Positions 8,718 to 16,815 of a stretch of 64,000 nt of DNA are shown in pieces. Below the pieces are notes generated by a model. That model made no database searches, had not been told where the DNA came from, and saw only the letters and a list, made by a program, of their open reading frames with translations. Made by a program: the position numbers and the translations under genes. The stretch lies in assembly GCF_019331725.1 (NCBI RefSeq), contig NZ_JAHBBF010000006.1, positions 62,001-126,000 of the forward strand, read 5' to 3'. Positions within the stretch are counted from its first letter, which is position 1. Each line of letters opens with the position of its first letter. Source of the stretch: Bifidobacterium saguinibicoloris (GTDB lineage: Bacteria > Actinomycetota > Actinomycetes > Actinomycetales > Bifidobacteriaceae).

Positions 8718-9575
8718 ATGGCTGCATTGCTCGAACCACCGGCCATTCCCACGCGTCGCGCGCATGACGGGCTGGAACTGCCGGCCATCGGCTTCGGCAC
8801 ATACAAAGTGAACGGCTTCGCCGGCGTCGAGGCCATCAGCTCGGCGCTCGAGGTCGGATACCGGCTGCTCGATTCGGCGTTCAACTACGAGAACGAGGGC
8901 GTGGTCGGCAAGGCGATCCGCGAATCCGCCGTACCACGCGAGGACATCATCGTCGCTTCGAAGCTGCCCGGCCGCCACCATCAGTACGATCAGGCGCGCA
9001 TCGCCATCGAGGAGTCAGTGGCACGCATGGGCCTCGACTACATCGACCTGTATCTCATCCACTGGCCGAACCCTTCGCAGGGCCGGTTCGTGGAGGCATG
9101 GCAGGCGCTCGTCGACGCCCAGAAGCAGGGCATCGTGAAGCATATCGGCGTGAGCAACTTCCTGCCCGGCCACATCGACCTGCTCATCCGCGCCACCGGC
9201 GTTACCCCGTCGGTCAACCAGATCGAGCTGCACCCGTACTTCCAACAGACCGAACAGCGCGCCTACGACGACGCCCACGGCATCATCACCGAGGCATGGA
9301 GCCCACTCGGCCGCGCCAACCAGATGCTCAAGGACCCGACCGTCACACGCATCGCCGCCAAGCACGGCGTCTCCCCCGTGGCCGCCATCCTGCGCTGGCA
9401 TGTCCAGCTCGGCGACGTGGCCATCCCGAAGTCGATGAACCGCGAGCGCCAGCGCGCCAACCTCGATCTGACCGGTTTCACGCTCGATGAGCAGGACATG
9501 AAGGACTTCGCCGCCATGGACAATCCCGAAGGCCGTTCCTTCGCGCAGGATCCGCACTGGCACGAGGAGGACTGA
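8718..9575 (+). CDS. Aldo/keto reductase
   Basis: NADPH-dependent oxidoreductase of the AKR superfamily; substrate unknown, related to 2,5-diketo-gluconate reductase-type enzymes. The 285-residue TIM barrel carries the full catalytic tetrad: D52 and Y57 (LLDSAFNYENE), K82 (ASKLPG) and H115 (YLIHWPNP). The signatures GIVKHIGVSNF and the C-terminal cofactor motif IPKSMNRERQRANL are both present. GGAGG lies before the ATG. The gene diverges from the SWIM gene across a 185-base gap and is followed, 32 bases on, by a hydrolase gene on the same strand, so the two may be co-transcribed. Confidence 0.92.
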   Translation: MAALLEPPAIPTRRAHDGLELPAIGFGTYKVNGFAGVEAISSALEVGYRLLDSAFNYENEGVVGKAIRESAVPREDIIVASKLPGRHHQYDQARIAIEESVARMGLDYIDLYLIHWPNPSQGRFVEAWQALVDAQKQGIVKHIGVSNFLPGHIDLLIRATGVTPSVNQIELHPYFQQTEQRAYDDAHGIITEAWSPLGRANQMLKDPTVTRIAAKHGVSPVAAILRWHVQLGDVAIPKSMNRERQRANLDLTGFTLDEQDMKDFAAMDNPEGRSFAQDPHWHEED

Positions 9576-9607
9576 CCGGGAGCCCCTGGCCCCGGAAGGA
9601 AAGGATG

Positions 9608-10255
9608 ATGTCCATGCGGCTGAAGATGGTCTGTCAGGTGAACGACCCGCATGACGGAGACCGGTCCGACGACCGGTTGTTCGTCATGTTCCATGGGTAT
9701 GGCAACGACGAGCACGAGATGATCCGCATCATCGACGCCGTGTACGCAGGAACCGGCCGGGGTCCCAGCTACCTCTCGTTCCATGGCACGACCGACCGAG
9801 CCTACATGGGCGGCGCCTACTGGTATCCGGATGGTTGTGGCGTCGACGAGCGCCGCGCCGCGTGCTCCGCCGTTGGCGACGCCGTGGTCTCGCTGCTCGA
9901 TTCACCGATGTTCGCCACGCGCCGGAAGATCCTCGTCGGCTTCTCGCAGGGCGGATACCTGTCGTACCGTCTCGTGCGCGAGCATCCGCATGTGTTCGAC
10001 GCGGCGATTCTGATGAGCCCGTCGTTCAAGGGCGAGGAGAAGACCGACGGTACGGGGATCGCCGGCGACACGCGCTTCCTGCTGCTCTACGGCTCCGAGG
10101 ACCATACGATCCCCTTCGACGACCAGCGCGCGGCGCACCGCGTGCTCGATGCGACCGGTCGTCTCGAATCGCGCGAATACGCGGGGATGGGGCATGCCGT
10201 CGGCGACATGGAGATCGCCGACATCCGCGCATTTCTCAGTTCTGTCGGCCACTGA
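9608..10255 (+). CDS. Alpha/beta hydrolase (phospholipase/carboxylesterase-like)
   Basis: A 215-residue single-domain serine hydrolase. The nucleophile elbow is GFSQGG, preceded by the oxyanion region FVMFHGYGNDEHEM. The acid is likely the aspartate in YGSEDHTIPFD and the histidine that in GMGHAVGD, which completes the triad. No signal peptide, so it acts inside the cell. The arrangement resembles the phospholipase/carboxylesterase (YpfH-like) family; the natural substrate cannot be read from the sequence. Three ATGs are available (9605, 9608, 9614); GGAAGGA at 9594-9600 best suits 9608. It lies just after the aldo/keto reductase and ends at a strong convergent terminator. Confidence 0.85.
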   Translation: MSMRLKMVCQVNDPHDGDRSDDRLFVMFHGYGNDEHEMIRIIDAVYAGTGRGPSYLSFHGTTDRAYMGGAYWYPDGCGVDERRAACSAVGDAVVSLLDSPMFATRRKILVGFSQGGYLSYRLVREHPHVFDAAILMSPSFKGEEKTDGTGIAGDTRFLLLYGSEDHTIPFDDQRAAHRVLDATGRLESREYAGMGHAVGDMEIADIRAFLSSVGH

Positions 10256-10278
10256 CACCGTAACACCGGTCCTGAGGC

Positions 10279-10322
10279 CCCGTATCGCGCAGCTCAACAG
10301 CTCTCGAGCTGCGCGATACGGG
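10279..10322. terminator. Convergent hairpin terminator
   Basis: A perfect 17-bp stem (CCCGTATCGCGCAGCTC, with its complement at 10306-10322) around a 10-base loop. It separates the hydrolase gene on plus from the DUF4391-like gene on minus, and its right arm lies inside the last codons of the latter. There is no clear T-run, so it may work with Rho or simply block read-through in both directions. Confidence 0.55.
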
Positions 10323-11025
10323 CCCGGACCTTATGCAGACGCGCGTAGATCTCGTTGCGTTGGGCCGGGTTCTTCGCGCGCTGATGGTCCCTCACGAGCT
10401 TCGCCTCCTCGGCGACGAGCCGTTCCAGCAGATCACGCCTTGCGATGCGTTCGTCAAGGCCCGTGCCGTCCGCATCGTCCACAATCGTCTGCGCGCACAG
10501 CGAATCCCACAACGCGTCCATCGTGTCGCCGTTCCGTTCCAGCCGCATCCCATCGGCCGGCTTCCACCGTCCCGCATACACCTTCGCGACGGCGGGGCGT
10601 CCCGGCTTGACAGGCACGGCACGGCGGACGGCGAGCGCACACTCCTCACGATTCGTTCCTTCGTGCGGCACGTCGCGCACGCACGCGAACACGATGCCGG
10701 ACCGACTGCGGATCGACGAGATGAGTTCGACGAGTTCGACCGGCACCGTTTCGGTCCGTCCGGTAAGTTTCAGCCCGATGACGAGAATCTCCGGAATCCT
10801 GCCGCTCCCCGCGGCGACGTCGGCGTTGTCCGGTCTCATGATCGCGAGCATCGTGACCGATTCGATTTCGGTCTGCAGCCGCTGTCTGAGTTTTGCGGAG
10901 ACGGGAAGTCTCAGAAACATCGTCTTGGGCAGCGTCCCCTTCGTCTCCGGCACCGCCATCGAGACGGGCAGACCCAATGTCGGCGCGGATATGGGGCCGC
11001 AGTGCGCAACGGCAACAGGCATCAT
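10294..11025 (-). CDS. DUF4391-like protein
   Basis: A 243-residue protein resembling the DUF4391 family: an N-terminal LPKTMFLRLPVSAKLRQRL segment, a central IPEILVIGLKL strand, then VELVELISSIRS, and a late LDERIARRDLLERL helix. Family members often sit beside helicases, methyltransferases or other restriction-type genes; no such partner is seen here. The last 50 residues form charged helices, possibly a coiled coil. Start at 11025 is supported by AAAGGA six bases upstream. It diverges from a WYL regulator, with a perfect 18-bp palindrome between them next to this gene's likely -10. Family assignment is from motif memory, not a search. Confidence 0.6.
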   Translation of the reverse strand: MMPVAVAHCGPISAPTLGLPVSMAVPETKGTLPKTMFLRLPVSAKLRQRLQTEIESVTMLAIMRPDNADVAAGSGRIPEILVIGLKLTGRTETVPVELVELISSIRSRSGIVFACVRDVPHEGTNREECALAVRRAVPVKPGRPAVAKVYAGRWKPADGMRLERNGDTMDALWDSLCAQTIVDDADGTGLDERIARRDLLERLVAEEAKLVRDHQRAKNPAQRNEIYARLHKVRARIAQLESC

Positions 11026-11057
11026 CGACCGTCCTTTCACGGCACGTCGTTTCCGTT

Positions 11058-11063
11058 ACCCTA
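11058..11063 (-). promoter_or_regulatory. Candidate -10 of the DUF4391-like gene
   Basis: TAGGGT on the minus strand, matching the actinobacterial TANNNT form, 32 bases before the ATG. The 18-bp palindrome at 11068-11085 occupies the region between this element and the expected -35, the classic position for a repressor site. Confidence 0.4.
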
Positions 11064-11067
11064 CCGC

Positions 11068-11085
11068 ATTCCGACGCGTCGGAAT
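11068..11085. promoter_or_regulatory. Perfect 18-bp palindrome, probable operator
   Basis: ATTCCGACGCGTCGGAAT is a perfect inverted repeat in the 208-base divergent region between the DUF4391-like gene and the WYL regulator. It overlaps the likely promoter spacer of the former. The neighbouring WYL protein is the obvious candidate to bind it; this is inference from position and symmetry. Confidence 0.55.
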
Positions 11086-11233
11086 CCGTGACGACCATAT
11101 ATCGCACCACGCCTGTGCGACCGCACGGCATCGGACCGCATTGCCTTCCACGGCGTCCCACGCGTACCATGGAGAGGTATGTCCGCCCCATGCCACGGCG
11201 GACGGGACTGCGTGCCGAGAGGGGGGCCCGACG

Positions 11234-12412
11234 ATGACCGACGCCTTGAGCGGAGACCACCGACGTGTGGCGGGCAGACAGGGAACGCAATCCACCGCGC
11301 AGACCGTGGTGGAAATCCTCGAGCTGCTCGACCGCCACACCGATCGTGAGCATGGCGTCAGTGCCGCATGGATCGCAGGCGAACTCGGCGTCAACGAGAA
11401 GACCGTACGCACGCATCTGAAGACCCTCGAGGCGATGACCCCGTTCGGCCGCAAAGTCGGGCGCATCGAACGCCATGAACTCGCCCATGCGGAAAGCGCC
11501 GACCCTCGTCCGGGCTGGTACATCGAACCGGTGTTCGACACGGCCCAGATGCGTCTGCTCACGGATGGAGCGCTCATGTCCCGTTCGGACGGGGACTACC
11601 TGCGCGACCTCGTCGCGAAGATCTACTCGTTCGCAGGCCGGTCCGGCCAGCTGCGCGGCCTGGCGCAGTTGGACACCCCGAAGAACTACAACACGGAGTT
11701 CCTCAACAACATCGAACTGCTCAACGACGCCATCGCGCACGAGCGCGCCATCACCTTCCACTACTGCACGTACGATATGGACGGCAACCTCGTGCCCCGG
11801 CGCAGTCGTGACGGCGGCATGCGTCTCTACCACGCCGACCCGTACGACCTGCGCTACAAGAACAACAAATATTATCTCGTGTGCCACATGCGCCCGTACA
11901 AGGACCTCTCCTACCTGCATGTGGAACGGTTCCGGGACCTCTCCATCAGCGGCGAGGACCATTCGCTCGAACGCACGCTTGACAGTTTCAGCGACGTTCC
12001 GGGCGAACCGTTCGACATCGCACGCCACATGGATGAACGCCCCTACCCGGTCAAAGGCAAGGCCGTGCCCATCCATCTGCGGATCAAGAAAAACCTCGAG
12101 CCCCTGTACGACTGGTTCGAGGACGCACAGGTCGAGCGCATCGGTGACGACGTATGGGACGTGCACATCCGGGCCGGGGAACAGGCCACGCTCTGGTGGG
12201 TATTGCAATACGCGGAATCGGGGCAGATCGAGGTGCTCGCTCCGGAACATCTGCGCGCCATGCTGCGTACCACAGGAAAGAAACTCAAAGAACTGTACTC
12301 CGATCATCGCGGAGAATCCGGTGACGACGCCGCATCGGACGCATCGGACACGTCACACGCAACGGACGCGACGGACGGTTCGGACGCAACGGACGACACC
12401 GGCGAAATGTGA
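11234..12412 (+). CDS. WYL-domain transcriptional regulator
   Basis: A 392-residue regulator. Residues 20-75 form a DeoR-type winged helix-turn-helix (VSAAWIAGELGVNEKTVRTH); residues 155-235 form a WYL domain with the characteristic AITFHYCTYD, HADPYDLRYKNNKYYLV and LHVERFRDL segments. WYL domains sense ligands, often nucleic-acid or nucleotide species, and WYL regulators frequently control defence or DNA-damage genes. A C-terminal tail rich in S, D, A and T (about 358-392) is low complexity and comes from a degenerate DNA repeat. ATG at 11234 is preceded by a GAGAGGGGGG stretch. The divergent DUF4391-like gene is the most likely target. Confidence 0.88.
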   Translation: MTDALSGDHRRVAGRQGTQSTAQTVVEILELLDRHTDREHGVSAAWIAGELGVNEKTVRTHLKTLEAMTPFGRKVGRIERHELAHAESADPRPGWYIEPVFDTAQMRLLTDGALMSRSDGDYLRDLVAKIYSFAGRSGQLRGLAQLDTPKNYNTEFLNNIELLNDAIAHERAITFHYCTYDMDGNLVPRRSRDGGMRLYHADPYDLRYKNNKYYLVCHMRPYKDLSYLHVERFRDLSISGEDHSLERTLDSFSDVPGEPFDIARHMDERPYPVKGKAVPIHLRIKKNLEPLYDWFEDAQVERIGDDVWDVHIRAGEQATLWWVLQYAESGQIEVLAPEHLRAMLRTTGKKLKELYSDHRGESGDDAASDASDTSHATDATDGSDATDDTGEM

Positions 12413-12542
12413 AGATTCGTGAGGGCTCTATCCACAATCCTCCGGAGCCCTTGCGCTCCCCCACACATCGCGTTCACGATGGAACGAACCGCACGGCATC
12501 GGCCGTGCGTCTTCCGGAATCGATCGAGACCAAGGAGACGCG

Positions 12543-12902
12543 ATGAGGCGCAACCAACTGGCCATTCCCGCATTCGTCGCCGCATGCATGGCGATGCTGC
12601 TGCTCATACTGGCGGTGCTGGGAACCGTGGGGGTTCCCGGAACCGGCCGGGGAGCGTTCATACTGTTCCTGACGGGCATGATGGCCGTATGGCTGTGCCC
12701 GCTCGTGTCCATCGTGGCACTCGGCCTGTCGGTGGCCTGCATAGTGCAGATCGTTCGGACACGTCGCGGCGCCGTTCCGTCACCATCCGCCGCCGGCTCG
12801 GGAATGGCCCTGGCCATCGCGGGGACCGTGCTCGCGGCGACGCCGCTGGCGGTGTTCGGCTTCGTCGTCCATATCGTGCCGCTGCTGCCCGGCATGACGT
12901 GA
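12543..12902 (+). CDS. Small membrane protein, three predicted helices
   Basis: A 119-residue integral membrane protein. Hydrophobic segments lie at about residues 8-30, 38-70 and 86-112, separated by a short basic loop (IVQIVRTRRGAVPS). The layout resembles DUF4190-type small membrane proteins, but no diagnostic motif is visible. AAGGAGA precedes the ATG by five bases, so translation is well supported. It stands alone between the WYL regulator and the convergent pseudouridine synthase gene. No function can be assigned. Confidence 0.7.
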   Translation: MRRNQLAIPAFVAACMAMLLLILAVLGTVGVPGTGRGAFILFLTGMMAVWLCPLVSIVALGLSVACIVQIVRTRRGAVPSPSAAGSGMALAIAGTVLAATPLAVFGFVVHIVPLLPGMT

Positions 12903-12933
12903 CCGTATGCGCATACCCGGCCGGACGTCGACA

Positions 12934-13875
12934 TCAATTGGAGGAACGGCCTGGCTCCTCATGCCGTTCACGCATCACCGTCAACGCATGAGCGAGATCG
13001 GCCGGATACTCCGATTTCACCGTGGTCCACACGTGGGTGCGCGGATGCCGGAATTCGAGCTGCATGGCATGCAGCCACTGGCGTTCCAGCCCGAGATCGG
13101 CGGCGAGCACCGGGTTGGCACCATACATGTGGTCACCGACCAAGGGATGTCCGATGGATGAGAAATGCACGCGGATCTGGTGCGTACGTCCGGTCTCCAG
13201 GTTCACGGAGACCAAGGTGGCCTCGGAACCGAACCGCTCCATCACGTCCCAGTGGGTCACGGCCGGTTTGCCGGCGGGCGTCACGCAGAACCGGAAATCG
13301 GAGACCTTCGCACGTCCGATCGGCGCTTCGATGGTGGCCTTGTCCTGCCGAAGGCATCCCTGCACGAGCGCATGGTACGTCTTCACGACCTCATGCTCGG
13401 CGAACTGCCGCCGCATCTCCACGTACGCCAGATCGGACTTGCAGACGAGCATGAGCCCGGAGGTGCCGACGTCCAAGCGTGAGACGATGCCCTCGCGTCC
13501 CGCGGCCCCATATGAGGTGATGTGCACGCCCCGGTCGCGCAGGGAGCCCAGCACCGTGGGGCCGGTCCATCCTACGGAGGCGTGCGCCGCGACGCCGACC
13601 GGCTTGTCCACGACGACGACGTCGTCGTCCTCGTAGACGACGGCCATGTCGCCGGCGATGGGTTCGGGGTCGTGGCGTTCCTCGGCGAGATCGAACTCGA
13701 CGGTCTCCCCCGATTGGAGGATGCCGGACTTCGTCAACGTCCGGCCGAGCACGCGCGCCTGCCCGGTGTCGATGAGGTCGGCGGCCTTCGAACGCGACAC
13801 CCCGAGCATCTTGGCCACCGCGACGTCGAACCGCTTGCCGACGAGCGCGTCGGGGGCGGGGGCGAGACGACTCAT
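12934..13875 (-). CDS. RluA/RluD-family 23S rRNA pseudouridine synthase
   Basis: Isomerises uridines to pseudouridine, probably in 23S rRNA; the exact target within the RluA family cannot be set from sequence. The 313-residue protein has an N-terminal S4 RNA-binding domain (about residues 15-65) and a catalytic domain with the signature RLDVGTSGLML, where D135 is the nucleophile. Further family motifs are VVVDKPVGVAAH, KTYHALVQG and GRTHQIRVHF. The start overlaps the lspA stop in ATGA, so the two are coupled. The lspA-rluD pairing at the end of the division cluster is common in actinobacteria. Confidence 0.93.
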   Translation of the reverse strand: MSRLAPAPDALVGKRFDVAVAKMLGVSRSKAADLIDTGQARVLGRTLTKSGILQSGETVEFDLAEERHDPEPIAGDMAVVYEDDDVVVVDKPVGVAAHASVGWTGPTVLGSLRDRGVHITSYGAAGREGIVSRLDVGTSGLMLVCKSDLAYVEMRRQFAEHEVVKTYHALVQGCLRQDKATIEAPIGRAKVSDFRFCVTPAGKPAVTHWDVMERFGSEATLVSVNLETGRTHQIRVHFSSIGHPLVGDHMYGANPVLAADLGLERQWLHAMQLEFRHPRTHVWTTVKSEYPADLAHALTVMRERHEEPGRSSN

Positions 13876-14420
13876 GCCGTCTCCTCCCCCTGCTCCCGTT
13901 CTGAGCCTGCGGACTTCCCGCCACGCGCACGCTCGTCGAACGGCACGTTGAGCAGAATCATCAGGACGATGGCCACCCCGGCCACCACCAGATACACGTC
14001 GGCGACATTGCCTACGGACCAGCCGTAATTCAGGAAATCGACGACCTTGCCATCAAGGAATCCCTCCGCATAGACGACGCGGTCGATGAGATTGCCGAAC
14101 GCGCCGGCGAACGCAAGCGCGAACGCCGCATCCCACATCATCGATGTGGTGCGCACGGCAAGGACGGCCAACGCCACGCATGCGGCGACGGCCAGCAGCG
14201 TGATCACCCATGTGGCTCCGGAACCGAAGCCGAGCGAAGCGCCGGGGTTTCGGACGAGCGTCAACGACAGCAGTCCTTTGACCACGGGGACGGTGCGCCC
14301 ATCCCCGAGCGCACGCAACGCCCAGAGTTTGGTCACCTGGTCGATGACGACGGCAATCAGTGAAACGCAAACAAAGACGGCCACGCGTACGCGCAGCCGT
14401 CCTTCATGAACCTTGTTCAT
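13872..14420 (-). CDS. lspA: Lipoprotein signal peptidase (signal peptidase II)
   Basis: Membrane aspartyl protease that cleaves the signal peptide of lipoproteins after diacylglyceryl transfer. The 182-residue protein has four hydrophobic segments and the conserved blocks VIDQVTKLWA, VRNPGASLGFG, GNLIDRVVY (catalytic D113) and GNVADVYLVV (catalytic D141). The C-terminal tail is charged and cytoplasmic. It lies 20 bases after divIVA and overlaps the pseudouridine synthase gene. A lipoprotein substrate is encoded at 53597-54424 in this window. Confidence 0.96.
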   Translation of the reverse strand: MNKVHEGRLRVRVAVFVCVSLIAVVIDQVTKLWALRALGDGRTVPVVKGLLSLTLVRNPGASLGFGSGATWVITLLAVAACVALAVLAVRTTSMMWDAAFALAFAGAFGNLIDRVVYAEGFLDGKVVDFLNYGWSVGNVADVYLVVAGVAIVLMILLNVPFDERARGGKSAGSEREQGEETA

Positions 14421-14440
14421 ACCGGGGGTTCAGTCCGCTC

Positions 14441-15739
14441 TCACTGACCAGACTGCTCGGTCTGGTTGTAGGTGTTCGTGTCCGAAACCTGGTTGATGAG
14501 CTGGCCGAGGAAGTCAGTCAGACGGCTGCGGTATTCGGTCTCGAACTGCTTGAGTCCCTGGATGTTGCCCTCGATGAGCTTGGACTCGTTGGTGAGGTTC
14601 TCACGGACCTGGTTGGCGTAGTCGTCGGCCGTCGCACGCGTCTTGGTGCTGTAGTCGTCGGCGGCGCCGCGAATCTTCTTGTCGTATTCTGCGGCGCGAC
14701 GCTGCACTTCGGCCTCGTACTGGTCGGCGTCGTTATGCTTGTCGGTCAGGTAGGTGTCCGCGTCCTGACGGGTCTTCACCGAGTAGGCGTCGGCGTCGGA
14801 ACGGGTGCGGTCGGAGTAGGCGTCCGCATCCGAGTGGATGCGCTTGTTGTACTCGTCGGCCTCGCCGCGGGTGCGGTCGTTGTAGTCATTGGCCTTGCCG
14901 ATGAGCTCGTTGTAGTCGCGCTGGCTCTTCTCAGTGATCTCCTTGGCCTTGGCCTTGCCCTTGTCCACGTACTGGTCGTGCAGCTGCATGGCCAGGGTGA
15001 GCATGGCGGTGGCGCGCTCGGGTTCGGTGCCCGCTCCGGCGGCGGCGCCGGCGATCTTCTGCAGGGAGCCGGTCTCGGTGTTCGGCTCGACCTTGGAGAC
15101 CTGCTCGCGCAGCTGGTTCTCACGCTGCTTGGACTCCTCGAGCTGACGGGTCAGCTCGGCCACCTGCTGGGCCTGCTGCTGCGCGCCGGCGGCCTGCTGC
15201 TGGAACGCGGCGAGCTGACGTCCGAGCTCCTCGTTCTGCGCACGGTACTGGTCACGCTCATGCTGGATGGACGCGATCTGCTGCGCGACGGCATCCTGAT
15301 TGCCGGACGCCTGGGAGACCTGCGCGGTGAGCTGGTCGATCTGCGCGTTCAGCTGGTCCACCTGGGCCTTGAGCTGCTCGTTCTGGGAGGACAGCGCGCG
15401 GTTGGATTCCTCGGCCTCCTGAAGCTTGGAAGCCACGGCCTGCGCGTTCTCGTCGCCGTTGGCGGCTGCCTGCTGGGCGGCACCCTTGAGCTTTTCGTTC
15501 TCACCCTGCAGCTGCTGCACCTGAGCCGTCAGATCGGAGATCTTCTGGTTGAGAGCGGTCACCTCCGGCCCCAATGCCTGGGTGGACTGTCCGCCGGCGA
15601 CGGCCTGCTTGCCGAGCGCTTCGACGGTCTCCGTCACCTGATCGAGGAAATCGTCGACCTCGTCAACGTCGTATCCTTCCTTGAAACGCACCGTCTGGAA
15701 AGTACGTTCCCTGATGTCCTTAGGCGTCAACAGAGCCAT
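14441..15739 (-). CDS. divIVA: DivIVA/Wag31-like polar growth and division protein with long coiled coil
   Basis: DivIVA proteins recognise curved membrane at poles and septa and direct wall synthesis. The N-terminus MALLTPKDIRERTFQTVRF with GYDVDEVDDFLD is the diagnostic membrane-binding domain. The rest of the 432 residues is coiled coil; at this length it is much larger than mycobacterial Wag31 (about 260). Residues 120-230 are rich in Q, A and E. Residues 286-373 are eight tandem 11-residue repeats starting with tyrosine and usually ending in A-D-x (for example YSDRTRSDADA). The tail (374-432) is conserved-looking helix then polar residues. It sits between yggT and lspA. Confidence 0.93.
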   Translation of the reverse strand: MALLTPKDIRERTFQTVRFKEGYDVDEVDDFLDQVTETVEALGKQAVAGGQSTQALGPEVTALNQKISDLTAQVQQLQGENEKLKGAAQQAAANGDENAQAVASKLQEAEESNRALSSQNEQLKAQVDQLNAQIDQLTAQVSQASGNQDAVAQQIASIQHERDQYRAQNEELGRQLAAFQQQAAGAQQQAQQVAELTRQLEESKQRENQLREQVSKVEPNTETGSLQKIAGAAAGAGTEPERATAMLTLAMQLHDQYVDKGKAKAKEITEKSQRDYNELIGKANDYNDRTRGEADEYNKRIHSDADAYSDRTRSDADAYSVKTRQDADTYLTDKHNDADQYEAEVQRRAAEYDKKIRGAADDYSTKTRATADDYANQVRENLTNESKLIEGNIQGLKQFETEYRSRLTDFLGQLINQVSDTNTYNQTEQSGQ

Positions 15740-15846
15740 AAATCTACACCTCGCTTTGGGGCTATGCCTCGCTTACGTATGTATCAAGACATGACCTTAC
15801 CACGTACCCCGTCATTCGTGCAGGTTTCGCGGCGTTTACATGAGTG

Positions 15847-16128
15847 TCAGATGAAAACGCGGAGAAGAACGAGCAGGAAATACAGCACCAGGAAGCTCAT
15901 GTCCAACGCGACAGCCCCCATCCGCAGCGGGGGGATGAAGCGTCTGAGCCACCTGAGCGGAGGATTCGTGATGTCATACACCACGCCGATGAGACGTGCG
16001 ACGACGCCCTGCGGATACCAGCGTGGTGCGAGTATCGCGGCCCAATCGAGAATCATGCGGATGAACAGCACCGTGATGTAGGCGTCGATCGCCCCATCGA
16101 CGACGTGTTGGAGAATAAGGAACAGCAT
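15847..16128 (-). CDS. YggT family membrane protein
   Basis: A 93-residue membrane protein of the YggT family, found next to sepF and divIVA in many Gram-positives; its molecular function is not settled, with osmotic and division roles suggested. The core VLFIRMILDWAAIL and ITNPPLRWLRRFIPP are the family signature, followed by a hydrophobic helix. No Shine-Dalgarno site is visible. Instead TAAGTT ends six bases upstream of the ATG on the minus strand, so the mRNA may be leaderless and start at or next to the ATG. A terminator at 16203-16224 separates it from sepF, consistent with its own promoter. Confidence 0.88.
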   Translation of the reverse strand: MLFLILQHVVDGAIDAYITVLFIRMILDWAAILAPRWYPQGVVARLIGVVYDITNPPLRWLRRFIPPLRMGAVALDMSFLVLYFLLVLLRVFI

Positions 16129-16202
16129 GATGCCAACTTACCAACGGCCCCGCATGCGGACGTCCATGTTCGCCGACGACGTACCGTCATCCCCACAAGG
16201 AA

Positions 16203-16224
16203 ATGCCGGACGCACGTCCGGCAT
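16203..16224 (-). terminator. Terminator after sepF
   Basis: Perfect 9-bp stem (ATGCCGGAC/GTCCGGCAT) with a four-base loop, followed on the minus strand by TTTCCTTG. It sits between sepF and yggT and would end the ftsZ-sepF message. Confidence 0.6.
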
Positions 16225-16277
16225 GTGGACAGTCGTTGGTGACGGCACCGCGCGACGCACCCGCCCGGCCGATGCGC

Positions 16278-16784
16278 TCAGTCCGCGAACAGGTCTCGCG
16301 CGCTGTTCGCGGAGGCGGACTCCTCCACCTTGATGTTCACCTGCGCGGGGCTGAGCAGGAACACACGCGGGGTGACGCGTTCCATGGATCCGTGCACGCC
16401 GAACACCACTCCCGCGGAGAAGTCGATGATGCGGTAGGCCACCGCCTCGGACACGCCGGTGAGGTTGAGCACCACGGGGACGCCGTCGCGGATGGCCCGT
16501 CCGACCATCTGCGCATCGTCATAGGACTTCGGGTGGATGGTGGTGATGCGGCTCAGCCTTCCCTGGAAGGGGTTGCCTCCTCGCGACGAGGCGGTGGAGG
16601 ACGAGGCCGGTGAGGAGGAGACGGACGGCTTGGTGGGCATTGGAGTCACCGTGCGGTCGGAGTCGAAGGACGTGGGTGTCTCGGCCGGCGTCTCGGGCTC
16701 CTCCTCGACGTCGAAGTCATCGTCCTCCTCGGCGACGTCGGACATGCCCAGATAGGACATCGCGTTCTTCATGAATCCAGCCAT
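16278..16784 (-). CDS. sepF: Cell division protein SepF
   Basis: Cytoplasmic FtsZ-ring anchor that binds membrane through an N-terminal amphipathic helix. The 168-residue protein has that helix (MAGFMKNAMSYLGM), an acidic and serine/proline-rich linker (residues 18-75), and the conserved globular domain (about 78-155) with YDDAQMVGRAIRDGVPVVLNL, split here by natural variation, and DFSAGVVFGVHGSM. In actinobacteria lacking FtsA and ZipA, SepF is the main membrane tether for FtsZ. It follows ftsZ by 31 bases. A YlmE-type gene, often found between ftsZ and sepF, is absent here. Confidence 0.95.
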   Translation of the reverse strand: MAGFMKNAMSYLGMSDVAEEDDDFDVEEEPETPAETPTSFDSDRTVTPMPTKPSVSSSPASSSTASSRGGNPFQGRLSRITTIHPKSYDDAQMVGRAIRDGVPVVLNLTGVSEAVAYRIIDFSAGVVFGVHGSMERVTPRVFLLSPAQVNIKVEESASANSARDLFAD

Positions 16785-16815
16785 GTCTCAATCCTTTCTC
16801 GTGTGGTGTCCGCCG

